DNA of 64,000 nucleotides from Sphingopyxis microcysteis (GTDB lineage: Bacteria; Pseudomonadota; Alphaproteobacteria; Sphingomonadales; Sphingomonadaceae): NCBI RefSeq assembly GCF_012274265.1, contig NZ_JAANYY010000002.1, positions 868,001 through 932,000 of the forward strand. The letters run 5' to 3'. Numbering within the stretch: the first letter of the stretch is position 1; each line of letters starts with the position of its first letter. Below are positions 1 to 9,168 of this stretch, in pieces. A program made the translations under genes and the position numbers. Under the pieces are notes generated by a model that did not search any database, was not told the DNA's origin, and saw nothing but the letters and a program-made list of their open reading frames with translations.

Positions 1-33
1 TTACGCAGCGACGAAGGACAATGCCGGTTGCGG

Positions 34-51
34 CCCCCGCCTTCGCGGGGG
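34..51. repeat. Short perfect GC hairpin
   Basis: A 7-bp perfect inverted repeat (CCCCCGC and GCGGGGG) surrounds a CTTC loop, followed by a short T stretch at about 58-61. It could be one arm of a dispersed palindromic element or a terminator for a gene lying before the window. I see no supported gene in positions 1-177; the long minus-strand open frame there is the shadow of the dehydrogenase that follows. Confidence 0.4.
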
Positions 52-177
52 CGACGGTTTATTGGAACGGCCGCTTTCCGACACAAGGCAGACGACACGT
101 TCGACGGTTTGCGATTGCCAGCTTTGATGAGGCATTCTAATCCGTTTCATCCAGAAACCGAACACGGGAGACCTGCG

Positions 178-1317
178 ATGACCGACCTGCCTGAAACAAA
201 CCTCACCATGCTGACGCTCGTGAAGCCCGAGGGCCAGCTCGAGGTGTCGCTGGCGCGGCGGCCGATGCCGACCCCCAAGCCGCATGAGGTGCTGGTGAAA
301 GTGCTGGCGGCGCCGATCAACCCGTCGGACCTCGGCCTGTTGTTCGGCGGCGCCGACATGTCGACGGCGCGCGCCACGACGCAGGACGGGCTGCCCGTGC
401 TCACCGCCGATGTGCCGCGCGCGGGAATGCGCGCGATGGCGGGACGCGTCGGCGAAGCGATGGCGATCGGCAACGAAGGATGCGGCACCGTCGTCGCGGC
501 GGGCACATCGCCCGAAGCGCAGGCGCTGATTGGCAAGACCGTCGCGCTGCTCGGCGGTGAGATGTACGCCGAATATCGCTGCCTGCCGGTGCAGATGGTC
601 ATGCCGCTGCCCGACGGGACCGACCCCGCCGACGGTGCGTCGTGCTTCGTCAATCCGCTGACCAGCCTCGCCTTTACCGAGACGATGCGCATGGAAGGCC
701 ATAGCGCGATCGTCCACACCGCAGCGGCGTCGAACCTGGGCCAGATGCTCGTCAAGATTTGCGCGAAGGACGGCATCCCGCTGGTCAACATCGTGCGCAG
801 CGACGCGCAGGTCGACATATTGAAGGGCATCGGGGCGCAATATGTCGTCAACAGCAGCGCTGACGATTTCATGGACCGTCTGATCGACGCGATCGTCGAG
901 ACGGGCGCGACGATCGGCTTCGACGCAACGGGCGGCGGCAAGCTGGCGGGACAGATCCTGACCGCAATGGAAGCCGCTGCGGTCAAGAAGATGACGACAT
1001 ACAGCCGCTATGGGTCCGACGCGTTCAAACAGGTCTATATCTATGGCGCTCTCGACTTGTCGCCGACGACCTTCTCGGCGCGCAGCTTCGGGCTGACCTG
1101 GGCGCTCGGCGGCTTCCTGCTGACCCCCTTCATGGCGAAAGCGGGGATGGAGGTCGTCGGCCGGATGCGCAAGCGCGTGGTCGACGAGCTGACGACGACG
1201 TTCAAGAGCCACTACAGCCACGAAGTTTCGCTGATCGGCGCGCTCGATGTCGATACGGCGCAGGCCTATAATGCGAAGCGTACGGGCGAGAAATATCTGA
1301 TCAAGCCGCATGGGTAG
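178..1317 (+). CDS. Zinc-type alcohol dehydrogenase / quinone oxidoreductase-like protein
   Basis: A 379-residue medium-chain dehydrogenase/reductase. The N-terminal GroES-like half carries the segment PHEVLVKVLAAPINPSDLG near residues 35-55. The Rossmann half contains IVHTAAASNLGQMLVKI, where the usual glycine-rich dinucleotide loop is altered. It probably reduces a quinone or enone with NAD(P)H in the cytoplasm; the substrate cannot be read from sequence. The start at 178 follows GGGAG at 166-170 and gives a normal N-terminus, although the frame stays open upstream. It is monocistronic, and the next gene converges on it. Confidence 0.8.
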   Translation: MTDLPETNLTMLTLVKPEGQLEVSLARRPMPTPKPHEVLVKVLAAPINPSDLGLLFGGADMSTARATTQDGLPVLTADVPRAGMRAMAGRVGEAMAIGNEGCGTVVAAGTSPEAQALIGKTVALLGGEMYAEYRCLPVQMVMPLPDGTDPADGASCFVNPLTSLAFTETMRMEGHSAIVHTAAASNLGQMLVKICAKDGIPLVNIVRSDAQVDILKGIGAQYVVNSSADDFMDRLIDAIVETGATIGFDATGGGKLAGQILTAMEAAAVKKMTTYSRYGSDAFKQVYIYGALDLSPTTFSARSFGLTWALGGFLLTPFMAKAGMEVVGRMRKRVVDELTTTFKSHYSHEVSLIGALDVDTAQAYNAKRTGEKYLIKPHG

Positions 1318-1377
1318 GGCACGGGGCGGTTCGACCGATAGTCGCCGTCGCCCCACCCCTAAGCAGCCACCCGCATC

Positions 1378-2532
1378 CTACCGCTTCATGCACTGCCGCA
1401 CATCGTCGCGCTTATATTCGCTGCAATTCCACAGCGCCTTTTCGAACCCGGCCTTGTCGTCGCGGAGGTAGGAAAAGCTCATCGCGGCGCGCTGCGTGTC
1501 GCTCATCGAGTCGCTGTCGGGTTTCAGGACCGGGTTGGTCCAGCCCATGAACTTGCAATAGGGCTTGTCGCCGCACAGGCGCAGCGCGGTGGTGACGAAG
1601 CTTTCGGGCGCCGCCCTGCGGTCGAGCTGGGTGTAGATGGTGTCGCGGCCTGCGCTTTCGCCCGCACCTGCCACGACGCGCGCTTCGCCCACCGCGGCAT
1701 TGGCATCGACGCCGGTCGCGAGCTCGGTCGGCAGTCCGAGCGCCATCGCATGCAGCGGCGAGATAGCGGCGAGCTTTGCGACCGGCCCGTCGCCGCCTGA
1801 GACGGCGCCGCGGAAGGCGCCGGGCGTGCCCCAATAGCCCGGCCAGCGGAAGAACAGATGCGTGTCGACGATCGCGATCTTTTCGAGGCTGTCGCTCCAA
1901 TAGGGGCGCACCCAGTCGGTGTGATAGTGGGTTGCGAGCCCGACGGGCGGGTAGGTTCCGCCCGACAGCATCAGGTCGGCGTTGTTGCGCGCGCGCTGCC
2001 ATGCCGCGTCCGAATAGCGCCGGCTTAGCGCGCCGTCGCAGGTGAAGGTGAACTGGCAGCCGGTGACGCGTTCGGAGCCCTGAAATACCACCCCGCAGAT
2101 CGATTTGGGGAAGGCGGGATGGCGGGCGCGATTGATCACCACCTGTCCGACCGCCTGCTGCCCCCTGGCGTCGTCGCCCGCTTCGTAGATCATCGCGGCG
2201 GCGAGGCAGTCGCGTGCGCGCGCCTTGGCATCGCCATTTCCGGCGTAGATGAAGGGGCGCGGGGCAATGAAGCCCTTTGTGATCAGCGCGATGCGCGCGT
2301 TGGCAGCGCGGGCGTCGTCCTCTGCGACCGGGGCGAATTCCATCGGCAGCACGTCGGGGACGACGTCGGCAGGCGGCGCGACCGGGTGCGGGCGTGCGGC
2401 CAAGGCCCGCTCGGAGCTCCGGTCGCTGACATAAAGGACGAGCGCGATCGCGGCCGCGGCCAGCAGCACGAACAGCCAACCGGACCAGTCGCGCCATATT
2501 GGCCACGCTGCTTGATCGCCATCGGGGCGCAT
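1378..2532 (-). CDS. Cell wall hydrolase, SleB/Hydrolase_2 family, membrane anchored
   Basis: A 384-residue protein with one N-terminal transmembrane segment (about residues 15-33, WSGWLFVLLAAAAIALVLYV), a proline-rich linker and a SleB-type domain at about 100-240. The domain shows AAAMIYEAGDDARGQQAVG, with the family's catalytic Glu in YEA, followed by NRARHPAFPKSICGVVFQG. This family cleaves peptidoglycan, so a periplasmic, inner-membrane-tethered lytic enzyme is expected. The C-terminal 140 residues are less familiar. It begins 9 bp after the cysK stop and probably shares its transcript. Confidence 0.82.
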   Translation of the reverse strand: MRPDGDQAAWPIWRDWSGWLFVLLAAAAIALVLYVSDRSSERALAARPHPVAPPADVVPDVLPMEFAPVAEDDARAANARIALITKGFIAPRPFIYAGNGDAKARARDCLAAAMIYEAGDDARGQQAVGQVVINRARHPAFPKSICGVVFQGSERVTGCQFTFTCDGALSRRYSDAAWQRARNNADLMLSGGTYPPVGLATHYHTDWVRPYWSDSLEKIAIVDTHLFFRWPGYWGTPGAFRGAVSGGDGPVAKLAAISPLHAMALGLPTELATGVDANAAVGEARVVAGAGESAGRDTIYTQLDRRAAPESFVTTALRLCGDKPYCKFMGWTNPVLKPDSDSMSDTQRAAMSFSYLRDDKAGFEKALWNCSEYKRDDVRQCMKR

Positions 2533-2541
2533 GAACCGGAC

Positions 2542-3462
2542 TCAGATCTCCGGCAGGAAATCGGGGACCGACAGGTAGCGCTCGCCGGTGTCATAGTTGA
2601 AGCCGAGCACGCGGCTGCCGGGCGGCAATTCGGCAAGCTTCTGCGCGATCGCGGCGAGGGTGGCGCCCGACGAGATGCCGACGAGCATGCCTTCCTCCGT
2701 CGCGGCGCGGCGGGCGAAATCCTTCGCCGCGCCAGCGTCGACCTTGATCACCCCGTCGAGCAGGTCGGTGTGGAGGTTGCGCGGGATGAAGCCCGCGCCG
2801 ATGCCCTGGATCGGGTGCGGCGCAGGCTGGCCGCCCGAGATGACCGGCGAGGCTTCGGGCTCGACCGCGAACACTTTGAGGTTCGGCCAATGTTGTTTGA
2901 GGAACTGCGCGGTGCCGGTGATGTGGCCGCCGGTGCCGACGCCGGTGATCAGCACGTCGATCGGCGTGTCATTGAAATCGGCGAGGATTTCAGGGCCGGT
3001 CGTGCGGACATGGACGTCGATGTTCGCTTCATTTTCGAACTGCTGCGGCATCCACGCGCCGGGGGTCGTCTCGACGAGCTCGATCGCGCGCTCGATCGCA
3101 CCCTTCATGCCCTTTTCGCGCGGGGTCAGATCAAAGGTCGCGCCATAGGCGAGCATCAACCGGCGGCGCTCGACCGACATGCTTTCGGGCATGACGAGGA
3201 CAAGCTTGTAGCCCTTGACCGCGGCCGCCATCGCGAGGCCGATGCCGGTGTTCCCCGACGTCGGCTCGACGATGGTGCCGCCTGCCTTCAGGCTGCCGTC
3301 GCGTTCGGCTGCCTCGATCATCGCGAGGCCGATGCGATCCTTGATTGATCCGCCGGGATTGCTGCGTTCCGACTTCACCCAGACTTCGGCGCCCGGAAAC
3401 AGCTTGGCCAGACGGATGTGCGGCGTGTTGCCGATGGTATCGAGGATCGAATTGGCTTTCAT
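2542..3462 (-). CDS. cysK: Cysteine synthase A (O-acetylserine sulfhydrylase)
   Basis: A 306-residue PLP enzyme that makes L-cysteine from O-acetylserine and sulfide. The PLP lysine lies in [11 protein letters not shown] (about residue 44), the substrate loop is PTSGNTGIG, the phosphate-binding loop is [10 protein letters not shown], and SSGATLAA lies near the C-terminus. Length is normal for CysK. The start at 3462 overlaps the stop of the upstream hydrolase by four bases (ATGA), so the two are probably translationally coupled. The frame stays open further upstream, but homology begins at [14 protein letters not shown]. Confidence 0.95.
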   Translation of the reverse strand: MKANSILDTIGNTPHIRLAKLFPGAEVWVKSERSNPGGSIKDRIGLAMIEAAERDGSLKAGGTIVEPTSGNTGIGLAMAAAVKGYKLVLVMPESMSVERRRLMLAYGATFDLTPREKGMKGAIERAIELVETTPGAWMPQQFENEANIDVHVRTTGPEILADFNDTPIDVLITGVGTGGHITGTAQFLKQHWPNLKVFAVEPEASPVISGGQPAPHPIQGIGAGFIPRNLHTDLLDGVIKVDAGAAKDFARRAATEEGMLVGISSGATLAAIAQKLAELPPGSRVLGFNYDTGERYLSVPDFLPEI

Positions 3463-4127
3463 GATCGGTGCGCTCTTTCGTTGAATTCGAAACGCGGGTC
3501 GCGGCGGACGCGGTTTGGCCAGTCGCCGGCGCGGAGCCAGCGGGCCTCGTCCGCCAGCACCGGCGTCGGCGCGGGTTGTAACGAGGCGAGCAGATACTGT
3601 CCATAAGGCCAGTCGCCGATGCCCGAGTCGGCGTTGATATGGCCGAAGGGACCGGCGTTGACGAACCGCGCGTCCCAATGCCGCGACAGGCGCCAGACAT
3701 GCGCGGTTTTCGCGTAGGGATCATCGTCGCTGGCGACGACGATCATCGGCGTCTGTGATGACAGCGCGGGCGAATCGGCAAAGCCCGCGATGCGATGATT
3801 GCGGCGCAGCTGCGTCAGGTCGGGCGGGGCAACGAGCAGCGCGCCGACAATGCGGTCGCGCGCGACGCTGCTCGCCCCCGCGAACCAGTGGGCAAAAGCG
3901 TGACAGCCGAGGCTGTGCGCGACGATCAGGACCGGATCGGGTTCAATGCCGATCGCGTCGGCGATCCGGTCGACCCATAGGTCTTTGTCGGGGGCATCCC
4001 ATTGCCCAAGCTCGATGCGCTCGCATCGCGCGAAGCGGCGTTCCCTCAAGCTTTGCCAGTGGGTCGGGCCGCTCTTGTTGAGGCCGGGGATCGTCAGGAT
4101 TTTGTGCTGGATAGTCAGGTGATGCAT
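3459..4127 (-). CDS. RBBP9/YdeN-family alpha/beta hydrolase
   Basis: A 222-residue serine hydrolase. The sequence shows an N-terminal [16 protein letters not shown] motif, the nucleophile elbow [10 protein letters not shown] (Ser about residue 93), an acid in VASDDDPYA and the catalytic His in [11 protein letters not shown]. This family acts on small esters or amides and its physiological substrate is generally unknown. Its stop overlaps the cysK start by ATGA, and the SleB-type hydrolase follows cysK, so it heads a three-gene unit. A role linked to cysteine metabolism is only an inference from position. Confidence 0.82.
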   Translation of the reverse strand: MHHLTIQHKILTIPGLNKSGPTHWQSLRERRFARCERIELGQWDAPDKDLWVDRIADAIGIEPDPVLIVAHSLGCHAFAHWFAGASSVARDRIVGALLVAPPDLTQLRRNHRIAGFADSPALSSQTPMIVVASDDDPYAKTAHVWRLSRHWDARFVNAGPFGHINADSGIGDWPYGQYLLASLQPAPTPVLADEARWLRAGDWPNRVRRDPRFEFNERAHRS

Positions 4128-4251
4128 GGCGGTCGCTCCATTTTAGGGGGAGGGGGAGCCGCGGTGACGGGTGTAGGCAAAATAACTCAATTAAAATAAT
4201 TGACAATAGTGGATAGATAGACCGATGGGCAAATGCGTTGAACCGATTGCG

Positions 4252-5565
4252 CTAATGCGTCTGCTGTTTGAATTGCGGTTCAAAGGTTCGGGCGCGCCGC
4301 AGTTCGGGGAATATCCATGCCCAAAGCGCCGTGACGCCGATCGCAGCGACGCCGCCGACGACGATCGCAGGGATCGGGCCGAAGGCCGCCGCCATCGATC
4401 CGGCGCGCATCTCGCCAAGCTCGTTCGACGCCGAAATCGCTAGCCCCGACACCGCGCTGACACGGCCGCGCATATGGTCGGGGGTGTTGAGCTGGATCAG
4501 CGTCCCGCGGACAAAGACCGAGAACATGTCGGCGGCGCCCATCAGCACGAGCAGGCCGAGCGAGAGGAAGAAGTTGGTCGAAAAGCCGAAGGCGACGGTC
4601 CCGGCACCGAAGGCGGCCACCGCCCACAGCATCTTGACCCCGACGTTGCGTTCGATCGGGCGGACGGCGAGCCCGAGCGCGACGATCGCGGCCCCGACCG
4701 CCGGGGCGGCGCGCAGGAAGCCGAGCCCTTCCGAACCGGTCTGCAAAATGTCGCGCGCGAACACGGGCAGCAGCGCCGTCGCACCCGACAGGATGACTGC
4801 GAACAGGTCGAGCGTGATCGTGCCGAGCAGAAAGCGCTCGCGCCAGGTGAATTGCAGTCCGTCGGCCATCTCGCGCAAGGGGTGGCGGCGGACCTCGCTG
4901 GGCGGCGGCAGCACCGGGCGCACGCGGCTGATCGTAAAGGCCGAGACGGCAAGCAGAATGGCGGAAAAGACATAGACCGACGCGGGATGCGCGGCATAGA
5001 TCAGCCCGCCCGCAGCGGGGCCCACGACCGATGCCGACTGCCACGCGATGCTGCTCATCGCGATCGCGCGGGGCAGGACGGCGGGCGGGACGATGTTCGG
5101 CGCGATTGCGCTCATCGCGGGACCGACAAAGACGCGCGCGACGCCGTGCAGCGCGGCGAGGGCAAAGAGCAGCGGCAGGGTCAGGCCGTCCGTCCAGGTG
5201 TACCAGCCGAGCAGGACCGCGATGGCGAGGTCGATCATATTGGCAAAGATCGCGACCTTGCGCCGCTCGAACCGGTCGGCGACCCAACCCGCCACCGGGG
5301 TCAGGATTGCCAGCGGTATGAACTGGACCAGCCCGAGCAGGCCGAGCTGGAACGAAGCCTCGCGGATCGACATGCCGTAATCGGTGCGCGCGGTGTCATA
5401 GAGCTGGTACCCGATGACCACGACCATCGCCATCGTCGCCATCACCGCCGTGAAGCGCGCCAGCCAATAATAGCGATAATCAGGAAAGCTGAGTGGGGAC
5501 GGCGTTTTGGGCGTCGCGTCCGGCAGGACCGGTTCTACACCTTCGGGGGGAGGGATCGTCGCCAT
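4252..5565 (-). CDS. MFS transporter (MFS_3 / EntS-like)
   Basis: A 437-residue polytopic membrane protein with about 12 hydrophobic segments. The loop VAGWVADRFERRKVAIF near residue 90 is the MFS signature between helices 2 and 3. The overall pattern resembles the MFS_3 group, which includes enterobactin exporter-like proteins. Substrate is not deducible. The gene stands alone between a 124-bp gap and a divergent DUF885 gene. The 129-bp interval to the latter presumably holds both promoters, but none is clear by eye. Confidence 0.8.
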   Translation of the reverse strand: MATIPPPEGVEPVLPDATPKTPSPLSFPDYRYYWLARFTAVMATMAMVVVIGYQLYDTARTDYGMSIREASFQLGLLGLVQFIPLAILTPVAGWVADRFERRKVAIFANMIDLAIAVLLGWYTWTDGLTLPLLFALAALHGVARVFVGPAMSAIAPNIVPPAVLPRAIAMSSIAWQSASVVGPAAGGLIYAAHPASVYVFSAILLAVSAFTISRVRPVLPPPSEVRRHPLREMADGLQFTWRERFLLGTITLDLFAVILSGATALLPVFARDILQTGSEGLGFLRAAPAVGAAIVALGLAVRPIERNVGVKMLWAVAAFGAGTVAFGFSTNFFLSLGLLVLMGAADMFSVFVRGTLIQLNTPDHMRGRVSAVSGLAISASNELGEMRAGSMAAAFGPIPAIVVGGVAAIGVTALWAWIFPELRRARTFEPQFKQQTH

Positions 5566-5694
5566 TGCGCTTCGCCCTAAACGGCTTTTTGTCGCTGTCC
5601 AGAGGGGTTGCTGGTGCCGTTCGTCGATTATCGGATGTCAATGGCCAGCAGGAATGCCAGTAACAGGCTGCTGGGAATACAGGGAGATAGCCGA

Positions 5695-7416
5695 ATGACA
5701 CGCAAATTTACCCGTTTTGGCGGCGCGGCCATGGCTGGTGCACTGTTGGTGCTGACCGCGTGCAACGCATCGGACAACAAGTCCGCGACCGCGCCGAGCG
5801 CAGCAAGCTGGACCGAATTTCGCGACCAGTTCCTTGCTGGTTATTTCCCGCTCAATCCGAATTTCGCGGTTTATCAGGGCAAGCATGAGTTTGACGGGCA
5901 ACTGCCCGACTGGTCGCCCGAAGGGCTGGAGAAGCAGGCGGCCTATCTGGAAAAGGCGATCGCCGACGCCAAGACGTTCGACGGCGCGATGACCGACGCC
6001 GAAAAATTCGAGCGCGACTATCTGGTCCATGTCGCGCAAGGCCAGCTGTTCTTCCTTCGCGACACCGATTTTGCGCAGAAGAACCCGGCCTTCTACACCG
6101 ACGCGCTCGATCCCAATGTCTATATCGCACGGCCCTATGCCGATGCGACGACGCGGATGAAGGCGTTCATCGCCTATGCCGAGAAAGTCCCGGCAGCCGC
6201 CGCGCAGATCAAGGCGAATTTGAAGCTGCCGCTGCCCGCGACCTTCGTCAAATATGGTACCGCCGGGTTCGGCGGCTTCGCTGATTATTACACCGGCGAC
6301 GCCAAAGCCGCCTTTGCCGAGGTCAAGGACGCCGCGCTGCAGAAGCAGTTTGACGAGGCCGCCGCCAAAGCCGGTGCGGCGATGAGCGACCTTGCCAAAT
6401 ATGTCGGATCGCAGCCGGGTACGCCCGACGGCTATGCGCTGGGCGCCGACAAATTTGCGAAGATGATCCTGACCAACGAGGGCGTCGATACCCCGCTGGA
6501 CGAGCTGGAGCGCATCGGACAGGCCGATCTCAAGCGCAATCAGGATGCGCTGAAGGCCGCCTGCGCGACCTATGCCGCGGGGATGACGATCGGCGACTGC
6601 ATGAAGAAAATGGGCGCCGACAAGGCCGCCGACGGTCCGGTCGCCGAGGCGCGGCGCCAGTTGCCGACGCTGCGGGCGTTCCTGATCGAGAAAGATCTGG
6701 TGACGATTCCGGGTACCGAACAGGCCAAGGTCGAGGAATCACCACCGTATAACCGGCAGAACAGCGCCTATATCGACATTCCGGGGCCTTATGAAAAAGG
6801 GCTGCCATCGGTCTATTACATCTCGCCGCCCGACCCGGCGTGGGACAAGGCAACGCAGGATGCGTTCGTCCCCGGACGAAAGGATCTGATGTTCACATCG
6901 GTCCACGAAGTGTGGCCGGGCCACTTCCTCAACTTCCTCCATTCGAACCGTGCGGAGAGTATCTTTGGCAAGCTGTTCGTCGGCTATGCCTTTGCCGAGG
7001 GCTGGGCGCATTACACCGAGGAGATGATGTGGGAAGCGGGGCTGGGCGAGGGCGATCCCGAAACGCATATCGGTCAGCTGTCGAATGCGCTGCTACGCAA
7101 CTGCCGTTACCTCTCCGCGATCGGCCTTCACACCAAGGGGATGACCGTCGCGGACTCCGAAAAGCTGTTCAAGGAGCAATGCTATCAGGATGAGGGCAAT
7201 GCACGGCAGCAGGCGGCGCGCGGTACCTATGATCCGCTGTACCTCAACTACACAATGGGCAAGCTGATGATCCGCAAGCTTCGCGAAGACTGGACGAAAG
7301 GCGACCGGACCAAGTGGAAGGCCTTCCACGACGAGTTCCTCTCCTACGGCGGCCCGCCGATCCCGATGGTACGCGCGGCGATGATGAAAGAGGATGCGCC
7401 GAAGGCGGTGTTCTGA
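5695..7416 (+). CDS. DUF885 family lipoprotein (putative metallopeptidase-like)
   Basis: A 573-residue protein starting MTRKFTRFGG with a lipoprotein signal peptide and the lipobox LTAC (Cys about residue 23), so it should be lipidated and face the periplasm. The DUF885 core carries HEVWPGHFLNFLH (about residue 405), a zinc-binding type motif, and FAEGWAHYTEEMM with a further likely ligand. The family is commonly regarded as peptidase-like; the true substrate is unknown. The start at 5695 is preferred over an upstream ATG because it follows AGGGAGA (5681-5687) and begins exactly at a signal peptide. Confidence 0.82.
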   Translation: MTRKFTRFGGAAMAGALLVLTACNASDNKSATAPSAASWTEFRDQFLAGYFPLNPNFAVYQGKHEFDGQLPDWSPEGLEKQAAYLEKAIADAKTFDGAMTDAEKFERDYLVHVAQGQLFFLRDTDFAQKNPAFYTDALDPNVYIARPYADATTRMKAFIAYAEKVPAAAAQIKANLKLPLPATFVKYGTAGFGGFADYYTGDAKAAFAEVKDAALQKQFDEAAAKAGAAMSDLAKYVGSQPGTPDGYALGADKFAKMILTNEGVDTPLDELERIGQADLKRNQDALKAACATYAAGMTIGDCMKKMGADKAADGPVAEARRQLPTLRAFLIEKDLVTIPGTEQAKVEESPPYNRQNSAYIDIPGPYEKGLPSVYYISPPDPAWDKATQDAFVPGRKDLMFTSVHEVWPGHFLNFLHSNRAESIFGKLFVGYAFAEGWAHYTEEMMWEAGLGEGDPETHIGQLSNALLRNCRYLSAIGLHTKGMTVADSEKLFKEQCYQDEGNARQQAARGTYDPLYLNYTMGKLMIRKLREDWTKGDRTKWKAFHDEFLSYGGPPIPMVRAAMMKEDAPKAVF

Positions 7417-7474
7417 GGGTGACAATGCGACGGGAGGATGATCATCCTTGAGCGAGAGCCGCTTCCTCTTCCTC

Positions 7475-7550
7475 GTCATCCCGGCGAAGGCCGGGATCTC
7501 ACCCTGTCGTCGAACCGCACCGGCGAGATCCCGGCCTTCGCCGGGATGAC
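7475..7550. repeat. Inverted repeat element, family A copy 1
   Basis: Two 26-bp arms, 7475-7500 and 7525-7550, are perfect reverse complements separated by 24 bp. Each arm is itself a small palindrome (CCCGGCGAAGGCCGGG). The element sits between the DUF885 gene and the convergent rsmB gene. A second copy with identical geometry lies at 24495-24570. It may also act as a bidirectional terminator. Confidence 0.85.
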
Positions 7551-7579
7551 GTTTCAAAACGCCGACGCGGTCACGCCGT

Positions 7580-8881
7580 TTAGCCCGTAGGCGCGCGCAG
7601 CCGGGCGACAAAGAAACCGTCGAGCCCGCCAACATCACCGAGGACGCCCGGCAGCGTGCGGACGAACCCGCTTGCGTCGGGTGTCACCGCATCTGGCAGT
7701 TCATCCGCCTGCACGGGATCGATCCGCCATGTCGGGTGATGCGCGAGAAAGGCTTCGATCTGCTCCTCGCCCTCGGCGCGTTCAAGCGAACAGGTGGCGT
7801 AGATCAGCGTACCGCCGGGCTTCAGCCAGCCCGCGGCGCGCGCGAGCAATTCGCCTTGCAGCACCGCCATTTCGTCAATCTGGCGTTGCTCGACCCGGTG
7901 CAGCACGTCGGGGTGTCGGCGGAAGATGCCGGTCGCCGAACAGGGCGCGTCGAGCAGCACCGCGTCAGCCGCCTCTGCGGGCGTCCATGACCGGATGTCG
8001 GCCTGCACGATATCGGCGGCCAGCCCGGTGCGCGTCAGATTGGCGCTCAGCCGTTCCAGCCGCTTCGCGCTGGAATCGACCGCGACGACATGCCAGCCAG
8101 CGGCCGCCAGCTGCATCGTCTTGCCACCGGGGGCCGCGCACAGGTCGAGCACGGTGCGTCCGTCGCCGGAACCGAGCAGCCGTGCGGGCAGGCTGGCGGC
8201 CAGATCTTGAATCCACCAGCCGCCTTCGCGGTAGCCCGGCATCGCCTCGACCGCCTGGCCGCGCGGCAGGCGTCGATGGCGCGGTGCGAGCGACACGGCA
8301 TCGGGCCATTCGTCGGCGCCCGGTTCTGCGGCGAAGCTAAGGTCGATCGGCGGCGGCGAACTCCACCCGGCCTCCGCCGCTTCGACGATCGCCAAACTCC
8401 ATTGTTCGGCCCATCGTTCGGCGGTGGGCAGCGGCAGGGTGGCGCGGTCGGGGAGCTGCCAATCGTCCTGCTGCGCTCGCGACAGGATCGCGTGGACCAG
8501 TCGGCGCGGGCCGCCCGCGACGAGCGGCAGCGCGGTCGCCACCACCGCATGCGCAGGGCTTTTGAGCACGAGCAACTGCGCCAGGGCGATCCGCAAGACG
8601 GCGCGCGATTTGACGTCTTCGGGCAATGTCTGCGCGGTCGCGCTGTCGATCAGCGCATCGATATCGACCATCCACCGCAAGGTTTCGGATGCGATCGCCA
8701 CGGCAAAGGCGCGGTCGGCGCCGGTCAGACCCTGCGCCGCGGCATGCATCGCGACGTCGAGTGAATCGCCGCGGCGCAGGATGGCGTCGACCAGCCGCAG
8801 CGCAGCGCGGCGCGGCGCGGTGCCCGGGGGATCGGGCTCATGTCCCCCGCGCTGCCTGGGGCGCCGCGAGCGATCAACCAT
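7580..8881 (-). CDS. rsmB: 16S rRNA (cytosine-C5) methyltransferase RsmB family
   Basis: A 433-residue protein with an N-terminal NusB-like RNA-binding domain (about 20-140) and a C-terminal SAM-dependent methyltransferase domain. The SAM loop is LDLCAAPGGKTMQLA, and the motif DAPCSATGIFRRHPD and the second cysteine motif ATCSLERAEGEEQ match the RsmB/NOL1-Nop2-Sun family, with the catalytic Cys in ATCS. It is expected to form m5C in 16S rRNA (C967 in E. coli numbering). It is divergent from the SDHAF4 gene. Exact target assignment is by family only. Confidence 0.88.
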   Translation of the reverse strand: MVDRSRRPRQRGGHEPDPPGTAPRRAALRLVDAILRRGDSLDVAMHAAAQGLTGADRAFAVAIASETLRWMVDIDALIDSATAQTLPEDVKSRAVLRIALAQLLVLKSPAHAVVATALPLVAGGPRRLVHAILSRAQQDDWQLPDRATLPLPTAERWAEQWSLAIVEAAEAGWSSPPPIDLSFAAEPGADEWPDAVSLAPRHRRLPRGQAVEAMPGYREGGWWIQDLAASLPARLLGSGDGRTVLDLCAAPGGKTMQLAAAGWHVVAVDSSAKRLERLSANLTRTGLAADIVQADIRSWTPAEAADAVLLDAPCSATGIFRRHPDVLHRVEQRQIDEMAVLQGELLARAAGWLKPGGTLIYATCSLERAEGEEQIEAFLAHHPTWRIDPVQADELPDAVTPDASGFVRTLPGVLGDVGGLDGFFVARLRAPTG

Positions 8882-8938
8882 GACGATATTCGGCGAGGCT
8901 GGCGTGATGCATGAAAAATCCTATATATGATGCGCGTT

Positions 8939-9148
8939 ATGACTGACCGCAGCGAAACAGACACGATCGGCGGAACGCCGCGCGCGGTGCAGCGTCCGGC
9001 GCATGTGAAGGCGCCCGCCGAATGGACGGCCAGCCCGGTACCACGCCCCGAACCGATCTGCGAGGAAAAGGCCGAGGATCAGCCCGGCGGTCGCAATCCG
9101 GTGCGCTATGGCGACTGGGAGCTGAAAGGGATCGCCGTCGATTTCTGA
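8939..9148 (+). CDS. DUF1674 / succinate dehydrogenase assembly factor 4 homologue
   Basis: A 69-residue protein ending GGRNPVRYGDWELKGIAVDF, the hallmark C-terminus of DUF1674 and mitochondrial SDHAF4. The eukaryotic homologue binds flavinylated SdhA and helps assemble succinate dehydrogenase, so a cytoplasmic chaperone role is inferred. The N-terminal half is low-complexity and charged. Three ATG codons (8927, 8930, 8939) are possible starts. None has a strong ribosome site, and 8939 gives MTDRSETD. Confidence 0.8.
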   Translation: MTDRSETDTIGGTPRAVQRPAHVKAPAEWTASPVPRPEPICEEKAEDQPGGRNPVRYGDWELKGIAVDF

Positions 9149-9168
9149 CGTGACCGCAGCCGGGCGCG

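Noticed and set aside
1..1356. A 451-codon minus-strand open frame over the first gene
   Set aside because: Its sequence is Arg/His/Asp-rich without domains, and the plus strand codes for a clear dehydrogenase. It is a high-GC shadow frame.
2119..3348. A 409-codon plus-strand frame opposite sleB and cysK
   Set aside because: CysK motifs on the minus strand are unambiguous. The plus frame has only charged, shadow-type sequence.
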